Part shown: piece after piece, positions 16,413 through 25,370 of the stretch
How positions within the stretch are numbered: position 1 is the stretch's first letter
How the letters are laid out: every line of letters starts with the position of its first letter
Made by a program: the position numbers and the translations under genes
Origin: a virus
IMG/VR virus record: IMGVR_UViG_3300021091_004142
Location: 44,626 to 108,625 of that record
Length of the DNA: 64,000 nucleotides
Reading direction: 5' to 3' (one strand)
Notes under the pieces: generated by a model
Database searches by the model: none
What the model was told of the DNA's origin: nothing
What the model saw: only the letters and a program-made list of their open reading frames with translations

Positions 16413-16952
16413 TTAAAACTTTTTGGTGGTGTCAATGATAAATGCGGGCTTGCCAACCTTCTTGAGGTAGGCATAGCACCTAGCGGTACCTGGAGTAGTT
16501 GGATTGTACACCCAGACAATGTTTGCATGGTCGACCATCCACTCGTTTCGGTCGATGTTTGCACCACCGTTTTGCGGATACTTAACGCCATTGCCACGTT
16601 TGCTTGGGCTTGATGGGCACACGTAAACGATTTCTTGTGCCTTTGACAGGATTTCCTGTGCTTCACTCATTCTGTTACGCCTGAGCATACTGGTTTTACC
16701 CCAGTAGTACTCAATGTAATCAGGGCTGGGAATTGCCGCGATAAACGACACATCAGCCATGATTGCAGCACGAGCAAGTGCTTCATCAAAGCCTTCTGCC
16801 ATTCCGCTGATGACAATCAACTTGTCACCATGCTTTTCCTTTGCCTTTGTCAGAAGGTCCGCAAGATAATCACGGACCTCACGACGCTTGTCAACATCCA
16901 GAATCAGCTCACGAGAGCCAGTCCCAGCGATGTAGTAGCGGTTTGCTTTCAT
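16413..16952 (-). CDS. SLOG/DprA-like Rossmann nucleotide-binding protein
   Basis: 179 residues. GTGSRELI at residues 10-17, LIVISGMAEGFDEALARAAI (about 46-65), FIAAIPSPDYI and a late WVYNPTTPGTA match the GSR / SGGAxGxDxxA pattern of SLOG-superfamily proteins (YspA, DprA and LOG relatives) that bind nucleotides or nucleotide-derived signals. AGGAGGGCCC precedes the ATG. It sits next to the PcfJ-like and transglutaminase-like genes. Confidence 0.65.
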   Translation of the reverse strand: MKANRYYIAGTGSRELILDVDKRREVRDYLADLLTKAKEKHGDKLIVISGMAEGFDEALARAAIMADVSFIAAIPSPDYIEYYWGKTSMLRRNRMSEAQEILSKAQEIVYVCPSSPSKRGNGVKYPQNGGANIDRNEWMVDHANIVWVYNPTTPGTARCYAYLKKVGKPAFIIDTTKKF

Positions 16953-17006
16953 TGTTTTGGGCCCTCCTAAGACCCTTGACTAGGAAACCATATTCCTAGT
17001 CATAAA

Positions 17007-17048
17007 AAAAAAGACTAGTAATGTAGTTAAATATACTAGTCTTATATC
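17007..17048. repeat. AAGACTAGTA/TACTAGTCTT inverted repeat (also near 16350 and 19175)
   Basis: A perfect 10-bp inverted repeat around ATGTAGTTAAATA, with two less perfect copies near 16345-16385 and 19168-19208. Each lies between a gene end and a TTTATGACTAG element. Could terminate transcription or bind a dimeric regulator. Confidence 0.6.
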
Positions 17049-17068
17049 AGTCGGCTAAAGAATATTTA

Positions 17069-19111
17069 TTAGTTTTCCTTCTTTACCAAATTGCTCTTCA
17101 TCCACTTGACAAGCTCTTTACGTAGATCTTCTCGTGGCTCTTCACCCTTACCTCGAAACTCTTGAATTTCAAGCTCTTTGCCGGAATCAAGGAGTACGAA
17201 CCTTGCATGTCCAATCCACTTACCCGTATCTGCATATTCAAAGCCAACGATGAATTGATATCTGTCGGCAACAACTTCTGCCCAAGAAGTTCCGATGCAG
17301 TTGTTCTGTTGTGTACCCCACAGGTAAAGATCATGCGTGGTCTTAGGAGCCCTGAAGATTACTCCATCAATGATTTCTTTGCCATCGAACGAATTGATCA
17401 ACCTGGTATTTTTCGTTGGCCTGGCTTCATTCTTGTATTTCATTGCTTCTGTAACTACGTAATCGTGAGTTTGATCAAAGTCATACTTCTGCCTCTTTAC
17501 CTGTTCAATAACCGCTTTTCTGCGATTTCCAACAGGAATTTTCTTCAATGAAGAAAGAGTGTCAGCAACTTGATTTAATAGATGATAGATCTGATTCTGA
17601 CGCTCACACGCTGCGGTGGCGTGGGTGCGATGTGGTTCTTTTGCGAGCTCTTCCAGCTTCTTTGTATCAGTTTCGTCCCATGTAAAAGTCTGCAAGATTT
17701 GATTCTTGTATGCAGTTGTTGCACCAAAGGTCTTGAAGTACTTTTGCATGTTCTGTATGTCATTGTATATACGGTAATTCCCCGGATTAGACCCTGTTCT
17801 TATTGGGTATATCGCATAATTCTGATCGCCTCCAAGTCTTTCAACCTTGTGCATTACAGGTATTGGTGGCAGAACAAAATCAATCTTCATTTGTTCAAAG
17901 AAATTAAGTCCAAATGCTTTGAACATTCTGACCATTTGAATGGCCGAGCACAAATGGTGCCAATGCTTGAATTGTTGTTGCCCACCAAATGCTCTTCTTG
18001 TAATTCCAGAATTTTCTTTGATAGGAATCTCAAGAAAGATATACCGTGATTCTTCTTTGCCCATTTTCTCTACAGGAGTACCAAAAGCATTATTTAATGC
18101 TTGGTGAATGTTTTTGGCACCAGAAAGATAACGCAACTGATCTTGAGTTATTCCATACAGTTGAGTCGGCATGGGGTAGCTCAAACTATTGTATTCGTCT
18201 GGGAAAATTCTGTCAAATGACAGGTTTTCACAAATTGGCAAAATGTCTGTCTTCTTGTATACCTTTTCTAGACAACGATACGCATCATTGACCAAAATCT
18301 GTACTTCACCCTGTAGAAACTTGAATTTCAATTGCTGAGAAAGAGATTGCCCCCACAATGGTTTGAATCCATTTTTATCGACTTTTGTGGTCAAGCAACG
18401 TACTCCAACCTTAGTTTCATTGACAAAGATCATTTCTTTCATTGGTTGAAAGAAAGTCGTGCACGTTTTCTTGTGCTTCATTTTAATTCCCGCTGTTTCA
18501 AGTGCGTTTGTGAGCTTGACATAAAGGGGGTCATAATTCTTGCTTCTTTCATCTGATATTGATTCATAGTTGTTGTAATAAGTCGCACTTAAAGAACAAT
18601 GAATTGTCCACCCCTTGCCATTCTTTCTCTTATTGAGATTAACTTCTAGGCCCCATATCCACTGACCCCAGTCATGCTTGGTGTAACCCCATTGTCCCAA
18701 CATGTTCTTATCTACTTCACCGGTCTCAGCATTGACGATCTGTGCTAAATAATACCGTGACTCTGGCCAAAGGTTCTTTCCAACTTCCGTTGTTCCAAAT
18801 TTCCGAAACCTGTACCCGCTGATCATGTTCTTTGATTCACGAGCAGCATTTTGTTCATTAGCAGCCAACTCATCAATCTCATCATAAATCAAGACTTTGA
18901 GATTTGGGAAAGTGAACCAATCGGCCACTTTTTGGTCGTTTTCATCAACAACAATACCAATACCTGTTTCTAGCTTGTTCTCGATTATGTTGAGTTGACG
19001 CATGATTTCTACTAACTGATAAGTGTTCTTTGCTTTCAGATTGTCTAGATCAACTTCGATCTCTTGAAACGAGTTGTCTTGGAACCTGTTAATCCACCTT
19101 ATTGCTTTCAT
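17069..19111 (-). CDS. Large protein with C-terminal PcfJ-like domain
   Basis: 680 residues. The C-terminal part has TTHDLYLWGTQQNNCIGT, an 'AEVVADRYQFIVGF' strand, then ARFVL and LEIQEFRGKGEE. This matches the 'l.hCv..ya..v..g...i' and 'i.Q.rG..N' pattern of PcfJ-like proteins found on plasmids and phages, whose biochemistry is poorly known. The first 450 residues are unrecognised, rich in aromatic and basic residues. GGGGAGGA precedes the ATG at 19111. Confidence 0.55.
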   Translation of the reverse strand: MKAIRWINRFQDNSFQEIEVDLDNLKAKNTYQLVEIMRQLNIIENKLETGIGIVVDENDQKVADWFTFPNLKVLIYDEIDELAANEQNAARESKNMISGYRFRKFGTTEVGKNLWPESRYYLAQIVNAETGEVDKNMLGQWGYTKHDWGQWIWGLEVNLNKRKNGKGWTIHCSLSATYYNNYESISDERSKNYDPLYVKLTNALETAGIKMKHKKTCTTFFQPMKEMIFVNETKVGVRCLTTKVDKNGFKPLWGQSLSQQLKFKFLQGEVQILVNDAYRCLEKVYKKTDILPICENLSFDRIFPDEYNSLSYPMPTQLYGITQDQLRYLSGAKNIHQALNNAFGTPVEKMGKEESRYIFLEIPIKENSGITRRAFGGQQQFKHWHHLCSAIQMVRMFKAFGLNFFEQMKIDFVLPPIPVMHKVERLGGDQNYAIYPIRTGSNPGNYRIYNDIQNMQKYFKTFGATTAYKNQILQTFTWDETDTKKLEELAKEPHRTHATAACERQNQIYHLLNQVADTLSSLKKIPVGNRRKAVIEQVKRQKYDFDQTHDYVVTEAMKYKNEARPTKNTRLINSFDGKEIIDGVIFRAPKTTHDLYLWGTQQNNCIGTSWAEVVADRYQFIVGFEYADTGKWIGHARFVLLDSGKELEIQEFRGKGEEPREDLRKELVKWMKSNLVKKEN

Positions 19112-19226
19112 GGGTTTATCCTCCCCATTTTTGGTTTGATGACTAAGTCGGATGACTAGTCATAAAAATAAAAGATTAATAATGTAGTTAAATTTACTAG
19201 TTGTATATCAATCGGCTAAAGAATAT

Positions 19227-20120
19227 TTATTGATCACTATTACGTGATGTAAGTTCTTCAAATCTCTTGATTAGCAAAAAGTAATGCTGATCAATCATTT
19301 CATTCACAAAACATCCGTCTTCGATCTTTATTGTCCTGTAAAGCTTGCCTTTCTTATTGATCTTGATGTTCTTCAATTCTTCACCAAGTTTGGTTATAAC
19401 ACCAGTCTTTCCATTCTTTGAAACAAACAGCCTTTGTTCAACAACCCTGATCCAATAGCTGTTGTTCGGATTCTTGAACACAATGTAACTCACCACTTCA
19501 GGACCTGTTACGTTTAAGTCATTCTTCCATTTCTTGACGTTCATTTTATCGATATGAAACTCAACAACATTGTTTCTGATAACAGCATAGGTGTTACCAT
19601 TCTTTGCTTTCCGTACTTCATCCTTTGTGTTGCGAACAACAACATGAGTCAAGTCTGGATAGTAAAACCGAAACTTGTCAACTATTTTCTGATTTGCGAT
19701 ACTTACTTGGTAGCCAAAGACGATTTGCGAAACACCCTCACTGAAGCTCCAAATAAATCCCTTGCTCCTGGCAAGAGATTGCAAATCAGATATTTCATCA
19801 TCGTTCAATGACAAGTAGAGCTTGGAGGTCTCTTCATTCTGTAGGCCATTGATTCCAATAATGAACTGCTCTGCAGTTGGATCGTATATCTCGTTTGTTT
19901 CTGGGTCAACACACCAGTTGTGCTCAGTGCCATAATTAAATAAGCCACCCTGAAGATTGAGCTTAATTCCCGATTTCCTTGCCCGTTTCCTGAGCTCAGA
20001 CGCTCCATGGCCACATTGATTACGTAGGGAACCATGTTTCTTAATTACATCACTTGTGACCTCTTGGCATAGTTGTGTCAATTTCTGTCGCTTCATTTCC
20101 ATGTCGTTAATGCTTTTCAT
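19227..20120 (-). CDS. Transglutaminase/cysteine-protease-like N-terminus, unknown C-terminus
   Basis: 297 residues from ATG at 20120 (AAGGAGGGCCC upstream; a longer upstream start lacks an SD). LRNQCGHGASELRKRAR, then GGLFNYGTEHNWCVDP, then IYDPTAEQF give an ordered Cys, His, Asp triad with the 'HnW...iyDpTaeqF' signature of transglutaminase-like folds. It may cleave or cross-link amide bonds, or be a structural relative. The C-terminal half is basic and beta-rich. Confidence 0.55.
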   Translation of the reverse strand: MKSINDMEMKRQKLTQLCQEVTSDVIKKHGSLRNQCGHGASELRKRARKSGIKLNLQGGLFNYGTEHNWCVDPETNEIYDPTAEQFIIGINGLQNEETSKLYLSLNDDEISDLQSLARSKGFIWSFSEGVSQIVFGYQVSIANQKIVDKFRFYYPDLTHVVVRNTKDEVRKAKNGNTYAVIRNNVVEFHIDKMNVKKWKNDLNVTGPEVVSYIVFKNPNNSYWIRVVEQRLFVSKNGKTGVITKLGEELKNIKINKKGKLYRTIKIEDGCFVNEMIDQHYFLLIKRFEELTSRNSDQ

Positions 20121-20178
20121 TATTTTGGGCCCTCCTTGGACCCTTGACCAGGAAACCATATTCCTAGTCATAAAGAAA

Positions 20179-20196
20179 GAGGGGCCGAAGCCCCTC
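20179..20196 (-). terminator. Hairpin terminator
   Basis: GAGGGGC-TTCG-GCCCCTC then TTTCTTTATG on the minus strand. Confidence 0.75.
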
Positions 20197-20233
20197 TCCC
20201 TTATTTCATTTGTGTGTGTGTGTGTGTTGGTTG

Positions 20234-20506
20234 TTATCGCTTGCCTTTCGGCTTGCTATTGCTTTTGCGTGGTGGTTCGCTGGAAAGAAGAAACGTTGTT
20301 TCCTTACTCCAGGTGTTCACCACTTTGCCCATTGATTCACACTTCCCAACGATGAACAGGTCCTCGTTTGGGAAATACCAGTACCTGACGAAGTGTGTAC
20401 CTCGTCGCTTGTGGATTTTGTTTCCTTGACGATCATCCTTTTCCAGGCGTTCCTGCAAGAGAAACATCCTGTCGAGGAAGTCGTCGTTCATTTCGTGTAT
20501 TGACAT
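20234..20506 (-). CDS. Small basic protein ending NSKPKGKR
   Basis: 90 residues from ATG at 20506 (CAGGAGGTACTC upstream). Begins MSIHEMNDDFLDRMFLLQER, has a beta-rich aromatic middle (HFVRYWYFPNEDLFIVG) and a disordered basic tail. The tail is nearly the same as that of 22082-22285 (NSKPKGKK), suggesting a shared targeting or binding sequence. Confidence 0.6.
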   Translation of the reverse strand: MSIHEMNDDFLDRMFLLQERLEKDDRQGNKIHKRRGTHFVRYWYFPNEDLFIVGKCESMGKVVNTWSKETTFLLSSEPPRKSNSKPKGKR

Positions 20507-20592
20507 GAGTACCTCCTGGTACTTGATTGACACATACACACACAAAAGCTAACGGTCTAAAACTACAGACCTAATTCCTAGCCATAAAGAAA

Positions 20593-20622
20593 GAGGGTGG
20601 CCGGATTTCCCGAACCACCCTC
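20593..20622 (-). terminator. Hairpin terminator
   Basis: GAGGGTGG / CCACCCTC stem around a short internal loop, then TTTCTTTATG on the minus strand. Confidence 0.75.
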
Positions 20623-20639
20623 AGTCTTTATTTATTCAT

Positions 20640-21281
20640 TTATTCGTGCTGGAGTTTGTCTTCCATTTTTGCTTGCCAAACCAGTTTACTGATTTCTTGG
20701 CTTGGCCGGTCGAGGAACTCTTCGAGAAGCTCAAACACATTTCCACAGCTGTATTTGACGCGTTTTTCCGCGCCGTCTCCAATGTTTAGTGTGATTGGTT
20801 CCCACTCGATGTCATAGCAAAACACGTCGTATCCAGCCTTATCCAGACTGTTTGCAACGTTTCTTATTTTACCAAAAAGACGATTGTCTTCGTCCTTGGT
20901 CATGCTTTGTCCATTCCGAGGAGTCCACACGAAGTGAACTTTCGGATTGATTTTGTAGCGTGTGTCGTCGTCGACGAACAGGTGGCGGTAGAAGTAACCA
21001 TCGAATGAGGTAACCCAGTACACCGTGTTCCACACACCGGTTCTGATGTATGTCTTCAACGTTTGACTTGCCTGCTTCATGATCAACTCGAACATTTCTC
21101 TGTCATTGGCAATTGCTGCCTTGACCAAGCCTTTGTTCTGATTGATCCATCGTACAAGCGAAACGAAAGAATGAATGCCGGAGCCTTCGCCTTTCGTACG
21201 CTTTCCGTCATGATGCCGTGTCTCCACAGCATTCATGACTTTGCTCATGAACTCCATGAGCATGATGAACATTGCTTCCAT
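20640..21281 (-). CDS. Hypothetical protein
   Basis: 213 residues, not recognised. N-terminal helix with many Met (MEAMFIMLMEFMSKVMNAVE), a helical middle and an aromatic stretch (NTVYWVTSFDGYFYRHLF) before an acidic helical end. AGGAGGGCCC precedes ATG at 21281. Confidence 0.65.
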   Translation of the reverse strand: MEAMFIMLMEFMSKVMNAVETRHHDGKRTKGEGSGIHSFVSLVRWINQNKGLVKAAIANDREMFELIMKQASQTLKTYIRTGVWNTVYWVTSFDGYFYRHLFVDDDTRYKINPKVHFVWTPRNGQSMTKDEDNRLFGKIRNVANSLDKAGYDVFCYDIEWEPITLNIGDGAEKRVKYSCGNVFELLEEFLDRPSQEISKLVWQAKMEDKLQHE

Positions 21282-21353
21282 TGTTGTGGGCCCTCCTAAG
21301 ACCCTTGACTAGCGGCCACCTTTGGTAACCTAAAAACTAGTCATAAAGAAAAA

Positions 21354-21385
21354 GGGTGGTCCCCCAGAGGGTAAGGGACCACCCT
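21354..21385 (-). terminator. Hairpin terminator
   Basis: AGGGTGGTCCC / GGGACCACCCT stem followed by TTTTCTTTATG on the minus strand. Confidence 0.8.
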
Positions 21386-21430
21386 AATTCTTCTGTAGGT
21401 AGTTGACTCGTGCCAATCAACTACTTACAT

Positions 21431-21901
21431 TCAGCCGTAGATCTTCTCCTCGATCATTCTGTCGAGAAATGCCTCTACGGCATCTGCGGGTACGTGTTCA
21501 ACGACTTTTTCGTTGTTGTACACGTACTTCCAGCCTTTGGCCTGAACGACTTTCAGTGTGTCATCGCACTCATGGACGAGTAGCGGTGAGCTCACTGAAA
21601 TCATCCAGATACCGCTGGACAACACCATGTACCACTTCTCAGAGTCGTCAAGCTTGACGATATCCCCAAAGTAGTACCCAAGTGCCGTTGGCGGTTCCCA
21701 GACTGGGTTCTTTTTGCCCATCAGACCCCTGATTTCAGGCCTGATGCTTGTCCACCAGAACTCCTGGAAAGAATACGCAAGATCTGCGTACGCCTCCATT
21801 GCGAGATTCCAGTGCTTGTTGATGGCTTCGGCATTGATCACCGAAACCAGGGTCACAACGCCCAAGAAGAGCGTTGCCATTACTACCAGGAAAGTATCCA
21901 T
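21431..21901 (-). CDS. N-terminally anchored membrane protein
   Basis: 156 residues. One hydrophobic helix (MDTFLVVMATLFLGVVTLVSV) then a soluble alpha/beta domain with aromatic clusters (FQEFWWTS, GKKNPVWEPP). Not recognised. Confidence 0.6.
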   Translation of the reverse strand: MDTFLVVMATLFLGVVTLVSVINAEAINKHWNLAMEAYADLAYSFQEFWWTSIRPEIRGLMGKKNPVWEPPTALGYYFGDIVKLDDSEKWYMVLSSGIWMISVSSPLLVHECDDTLKVVQAKGWKYVYNNEKVVEHVPADAVEAFLDRMIEEKIYG

Positions 21902-22010
21902 GATGGATACCCCCTTTCTCCCTTTCGGGAAAGGTGCGACACTTGTTGATTAGGTGTGTCGCTCATACCTGGCACGATAACTAGAGACCTAAGTCCTAGT
22001 CATAAAGAAA

Positions 22011-22028
22011 AAGGGGCCGAAGCCCCTT
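22011..22028 (-). terminator. Hairpin terminator
   Basis: AAGGGGC-TTCG-GCCCCTT then TTTCTTTATG on the minus strand. Confidence 0.8.
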
Positions 22029-22081
22029 CTTCTTCTCTTGGTCAGGCGACATGGTGATCGCCATCATGTGTCATGGAAGAA

Positions 22082-22285
22082 TTACTTCTTCCCTTTCGGC
22101 TTGCTGTTCTTGTGGAAGCGCCGCCAGTTACGGCGATACTCCCAAGGAGCACGCAGACCGTAGCCGTTCCTCGGATGAACGGCTTCCATCTGCGGCAGGT
22201 ACTCAAACGTGTTGATGTACCCAGCGCCAGTCAAGCCACGCCGACGCTTTGGGTTCTGCGTGGTGGCCGACTTCTTCCGTGCCAT
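22082..22285 (-). CDS. Small very basic protein ending NSKPKGKK
   Basis: 67 residues, rich in Arg/Lys/Asn with several aromatics (WEYRRNWRRFHKN). Shares the C-terminal NSKPKGK(K/R) with 20234-20506. AAAGGAAAACCC precedes ATG at 22285. Probably binds nucleic acid. Confidence 0.6.
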   Translation of the reverse strand: MARKKSATTQNPKRRRGLTGAGYINTFEYLPQMEAVHPRNGYGLRAPWEYRRNWRRFHKNSKPKGKK

Positions 22286-22349
22286 TGGGTTTTCCTTTCT
22301 TGACTAGCGATCTCAGATTAGAGACCTAAATACTAGCCATAAAGAAAAA

Positions 22350-22363
22350 GGGGCCGAAGCCCC
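22350..22363 (-). terminator. Hairpin terminator
   Basis: GGGGC-TTCG-GCCCC then TTTTTCTTTATG on the minus strand. Confidence 0.75.
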
Positions 22364-22422
22364 TCTTTCTTCTCTTGGTCAGGCGATATGGTGATCGCCA
22401 TCATAATCACAACGAAATCGGT

Positions 22423-22749
22423 TTATTCAACCGAATCGTCGGAGGCATCTGAACTGGCCAGTAACATCCAGTTGATAACCTCTTCGGGTGGCTTTACTAC
22501 ACCGAGTTCGCGGTCGACCCACGAAAACCTCATTGCAGTCTCCAACTGATCCCAGCGAATAACGCCTAGGTGGATCACTTTGTAGTAATCCCCAACGGTT
22601 CGCTTGAGCTGCAAGGAGAAACCTTCTGGTGTGCAGGCTGCCCACACACTTGTGTCGATCTCAACTTGCCAGTCTGGAAGCGTTTTATTACCTTCCAGAA
22701 CCAAGTCAAAAAGCCACTGCTTCATTTCTGGCTTACTGTAGCCAGCCAT
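22423..22749 (-). CDS. Hypothetical protein
   Basis: 108 residues, soluble, mixed alpha/beta with an acidic end (SSDASDDSVE). Not recognised. Good SD (GGAAGGAGCTGCTC) before ATG at 22749. Confidence 0.65.
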   Translation of the reverse strand: MAGYSKPEMKQWLFDLVLEGNKTLPDWQVEIDTSVWAACTPEGFSLQLKRTVGDYYKVIHLGVIRWDQLETAMRFSWVDRELGVVKPPEEVINWMLLASSDASDDSVE

Positions 22750-22998
22750 GAGCAGCTCCTTCCCTCTACTATCTTTTAGGCGCAGTAGAGCTGCCTAGCC
22801 AGAGACCTTTACTCTAGCCATAAAAAAAAACTGGATTTACTAGTTATGTACTCATCCCTGGCAAAGAAAAGCATAAAGGGGAGCCGAACGCATCCCCTCT
22901 CAGAAGAGCCAACCACCGGAAAGCAAGAAACCGGATGGCTAGCCATAAAGAAAAAATGAATTTACTAGTAATGTACTCATCCTTTCCTTACACATGAA

Positions 22999-23211
22999 TT
23001 AGAGTTGAAATTCCTCTAATTCAGTCTGCTTCCTTGCCAACAAGATGCCAATCCTGCAGCACTCATCGCAAACCCTACGAAATTCTTTGTCCACTTCATC
23101 GTTTCTTCCTCTTCCCTGACTATTCCAAAGAATCCGCTGCCTACCCAGCATTTCTATCCATTGCAATCTGAGATCAAATTCTTCCTCAAATAAATCGAAT
23201 AAGTCCTTCAT
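22999..23211 (-). CDS. Small helical acidic protein
   Basis: 70 residues, MKDLFDLFEEEFDLRLQWIE onward, mostly helix with CDECCR near residue 50. Not recognised. AGGAGGGCCC lies upstream of the ATG. The 200-bp spacers on either side hold TTTATGGCTAG elements and short inverted repeats only. Confidence 0.6.
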   Translation of the reverse strand: MKDLFDLFEEEFDLRLQWIEMLGRQRILWNSQGRGRNDEVDKEFRRVCDECCRIGILLARKQTELEEFQL

Positions 23212-23393
23212 TGTTCTGGGCCCTCCTAAGACCCTTAACTAAGAAACCATATTCCTAGTCATAAAAAAAACTGGATTTACTAGTAATGTACTCATCTCTG
23301 GCAAAGGAGCGCAGAGGAGAGCAGCACGCATCTCCTCTACGAAGAGCCAACCACCCGGTAGCAAGAAACCGGATGGCTAGCAATAAAGAAAAA

Positions 23394-23425
23394 GGGATGG
23401 CCCCCAGAGGGTAAGGGCCATCCCC
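23394..23425 (-). terminator. Hairpin terminator
   Basis: GGGATGGCCC / GGGCCATCCC stem then TTTTTCTTTATT on the minus strand, just past the RHH gene. Confidence 0.75.
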
Positions 23426-23439
23426 CAATCTTTTATTAG

Positions 23440-23607
23440 TTATTTATTCAATTCCAACTTGAAACGAATGTATTCAGATACCGTCATGTTTGCCATCATG
23501 GCGTCATCTTCAATACTTTCGTATTGTTCAAGTGTCACTGCGAAATGTACGACTCTGCGTTGTTTTGCACAACCGTACTTTTCTCCCGCTAGTGGCGTAT
23601 TAGGCAT
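23440..23607 (-). CDS. Ribbon-helix-helix (RHH) DNA-binding protein
   Basis: 55 residues. RRVVHFAVTLEQYESIEDDA followed by 'TVSEYIRFKLEL' has the strand, helix, turn ('n-x-S-e-y-I'), helix pattern of Arc/MetJ-type repressors, which bind DNA as dimers. Its ATG overlaps the stop of 23600-23908. A regulator of this gene block is plausible. Confidence 0.7.
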   Translation of the reverse strand: MPNTPLAGEKYGCAKQRRVVHFAVTLEQYESIEDDAMMANMTVSEYIRFKLELNK

Positions 23608-23908
23608 TGCTGCTCTCCTTTCTGTCCTCGTAGTAGTTTCTTCCAGTCACTTCTCTGTGACCATTGTTGATTAATTCCTTGACCTGTTCCCAGGAAAGGA
23701 ATACTGTCTTGCCCACCTCTTCAATTACTGGGCATTCTGAATTACGATTCTTGTGGTGAGGACACCTAATTGACCTGGTGCACCGCTGATTATTCGGTTG
23801 ACCGGGTATGGCAGGTGTTCTTTCCAAACCGTTCTTCAGTTTGTATTTCTTCTTCGGCCATATCTGTGCATTGCACCTCGGAAGTGTTCTTCTGCTCTGC
23901 TTACGCAT
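23600..23908 (-). CDS. Cys/His-rich basic protein
   Basis: 102 residues. Basic N-terminus, then CTRSIRCPHHKNRNSECPVI, a cluster able to bind zinc, and a helical end. It overlaps both neighbours (AATG-type junctions), forming an operon from 25370 to 23440. Confidence 0.6.
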   Translation of the reverse strand: MRKQSRRTLPRCNAQIWPKKKYKLKNGLERTPAIPGQPNNQRCTRSIRCPHHKNRNSECPVIEEVGKTVFLSWEQVKELINNGHREVTGRNYYEDRKESSNA

Positions 23909-24621
23909 TATTGATTCTCCCTTTTGTTGTAGTGATACTTCGTATTAAAGTAGCTGTCCGGATTGGACAAGTCGGTCTCGGTGTTTACCCTCCAAACAAG
24001 CCAACTCCACATATCAGCATGTGTCGGAATAAGCAACACATCCGCGAGCAAGAAAGTCGTATTGAGAACAAATTCGTCTACCCACACCCAGTTGCCTGAG
24101 AGCCTTTCGTGAAGCTCAAAGTGATCGTTATAATTAATGAGCTTGAAACGACCATCTGGGCTAAAGTCTTGGCAATTGTCTTCAGGGTTTCGATTGTTCC
24201 ACAAAACCTTGACATCCGCAGCGTACGCATCTGATTTCCATAGCCAAGCCATGAAGTCAGTCTCCGGTGAAGGATCAATCGACCAGATGTGATCAGGATA
24301 TTCAGGATGAAAGTTGGTCCTGTAATTTATCCTAACCTGAACAACTGCAGATTCACCCCACAGAAGTAAGTAGTTATGATGATACTCAACGCCATTGTAT
24401 TCAACAAGGGCAATCGGACACGGAACCATCAGATGTTGTTCACCCTTGATTTCATCCACGACATTGATCTTGAAGAACTTCTTGTCGTGATTGAATTCAT
24501 TGAGCTTCAACTCAATCTTGTTGTTATTCATGTCAACCAAGACCGCATCTCCTAGGAGATTGTTCCAGACTGGTTGCATAGCCTCCAAGCGTGTTGGGTT
24601 GGGCATTGGTGAATTAGTCAT
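23908..24621 (-). CDS. Hypothetical protein, paralogue of 24621-25370
   Basis: 237 residues from ATG at 24621 (AAAAGGAGAATC upstream; it overlaps the stop of the upstream gene as TAATG). Contains HHNYLLLWGESAVVQVRINY and FMAWLWKSDAYAADVK, and ends HYNKRENQ. The upstream gene has YLFAYGESLIVQVIIRF, FTALAWDYNSYKYM and ends ERNNKKENQ. The two are a tandem duplication that diverged. No known family recognised. Confidence 0.65.
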   Translation of the reverse strand: MTNSPMPNPTRLEAMQPVWNNLLGDAVLVDMNNNKIELKLNEFNHDKKFFKINVVDEIKGEQHLMVPCPIALVEYNGVEYHHNYLLLWGESAVVQVRINYRTNFHPEYPDHIWSIDPSPETDFMAWLWKSDAYAADVKVLWNNRNPEDNCQDFSPDGRFKLINYNDHFELHERLSGNWVWVDEFVLNTTFLLADVLLIPTHADMWSWLVWRVNTETDLSNPDSYFNTKYHYNKRENQ

Positions 24622-25370
24622 TATTGATTCTCCTTTTTGTTGTTTCGTTCGATTAGTTGTTTGTTGTATTCGTCTAGCTTCTCGATTAACACGTCCCAAG
24701 GATTCCTTGGATTGTGAGGCTTGTAGCCATACAAAGTTGGCATGTTCGTCTGCAAGATAGATTCAATAACTGGATGACCATCAAATACATCTGCAAGAAC
24801 TTCTAGTCCACTCTGGCGACCCCAGCCATGACGAGAGTCATCAAGAAAGAAAAACTCTTTAAGACCGCCCTTATTAATGTCTTGCGATGATCCATAAGTT
24901 TGTGGATCGACCATGTATTTGTAGCTATTGTAATCCCACGCAAGTGCAGTAAAGTCTCCGATTCGATTTCCAGACTTTGTCGCATCATCATCAAATATAA
25001 AGTTGTCGCCGATAAAGCTCATAAAACGAATAATCACTTGAACGATCAAGCTTTCTCCATAGGCAAACAAGTAAGCGTGTTCGTTAGCCACAAACCCTTG
25101 AGTCATATCAAATTCAAACCTGCTAAGTTCGTTGTGAAGATAACATTCTTCTTCGTCAATTGTGCCAGTAAGGGTGTCGTGCAAGAAAAGCGGAAACATC
25201 TTCTTGTTGTTTTCGGTCTCTACCTTGATGACCTTGAACTTGCTGTCATTACCCTCGACTTTGACAGAATCTAGCAACATCTTCCAAGCCGCCTGATAAT
25301 CACTAAGGGAATGTCCGGCCCTGCGTAGGTCTTCCTTGATTGATTCGATTATTCGGATTTTGTTATTCAT
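24621..25370 (-). CDS. Hypothetical protein, paralogue of 23908-24621
   Basis: 249 residues, first gene of the operon running down to the RHH gene. Shares the GES(L/A)(I/V)VQV core and the NKKENQ end with its neighbour. Acidic, soluble, SMI1/KNR4-like in size, though I cannot confirm that family. GGAGGTAGCGCA precedes the ATG. Confidence 0.65.
   Translation of the reverse strand: MNNKIRIIESIKEDLRRAGHSLSDYQAAWKMLLDSVKVEGNDSKFKVIKVETENNKKMFPLFLHDTLTGTIDEEECYLHNELSRFEFDMTQGFVANEHAYLFAYGESLIVQVIIRFMSFIGDNFIFDDDATKSGNRIGDFTALAWDYNSYKYMVDPQTYGSSQDINKGGLKEFFFLDDSRHGWGRQSGLEVLADVFDGHPVIESILQTNMPTLYGYKPHNPRNPWDVLIEKLDEYNKQLIERNNKKENQ

Larger units (their letters stand above)
16959..23236 (-). repeat. 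Shared leader AAGGGTCTTAGGAGGGCCC (4 copies)
   Basis: Near-identical sequence starts (plus strand) at 16959, 20127, 21298 and 23218, each 6-7 bases before the ATG of genes 16413-16952, 19227-20120, 20640-21281 and 22999-23211. It contains the ribosome binding site AGGAGG. Conservation extends beyond the SD, so these leaders are duplicated units. They may give equal translation or be bound by a common regulator. Confidence 0.8.
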
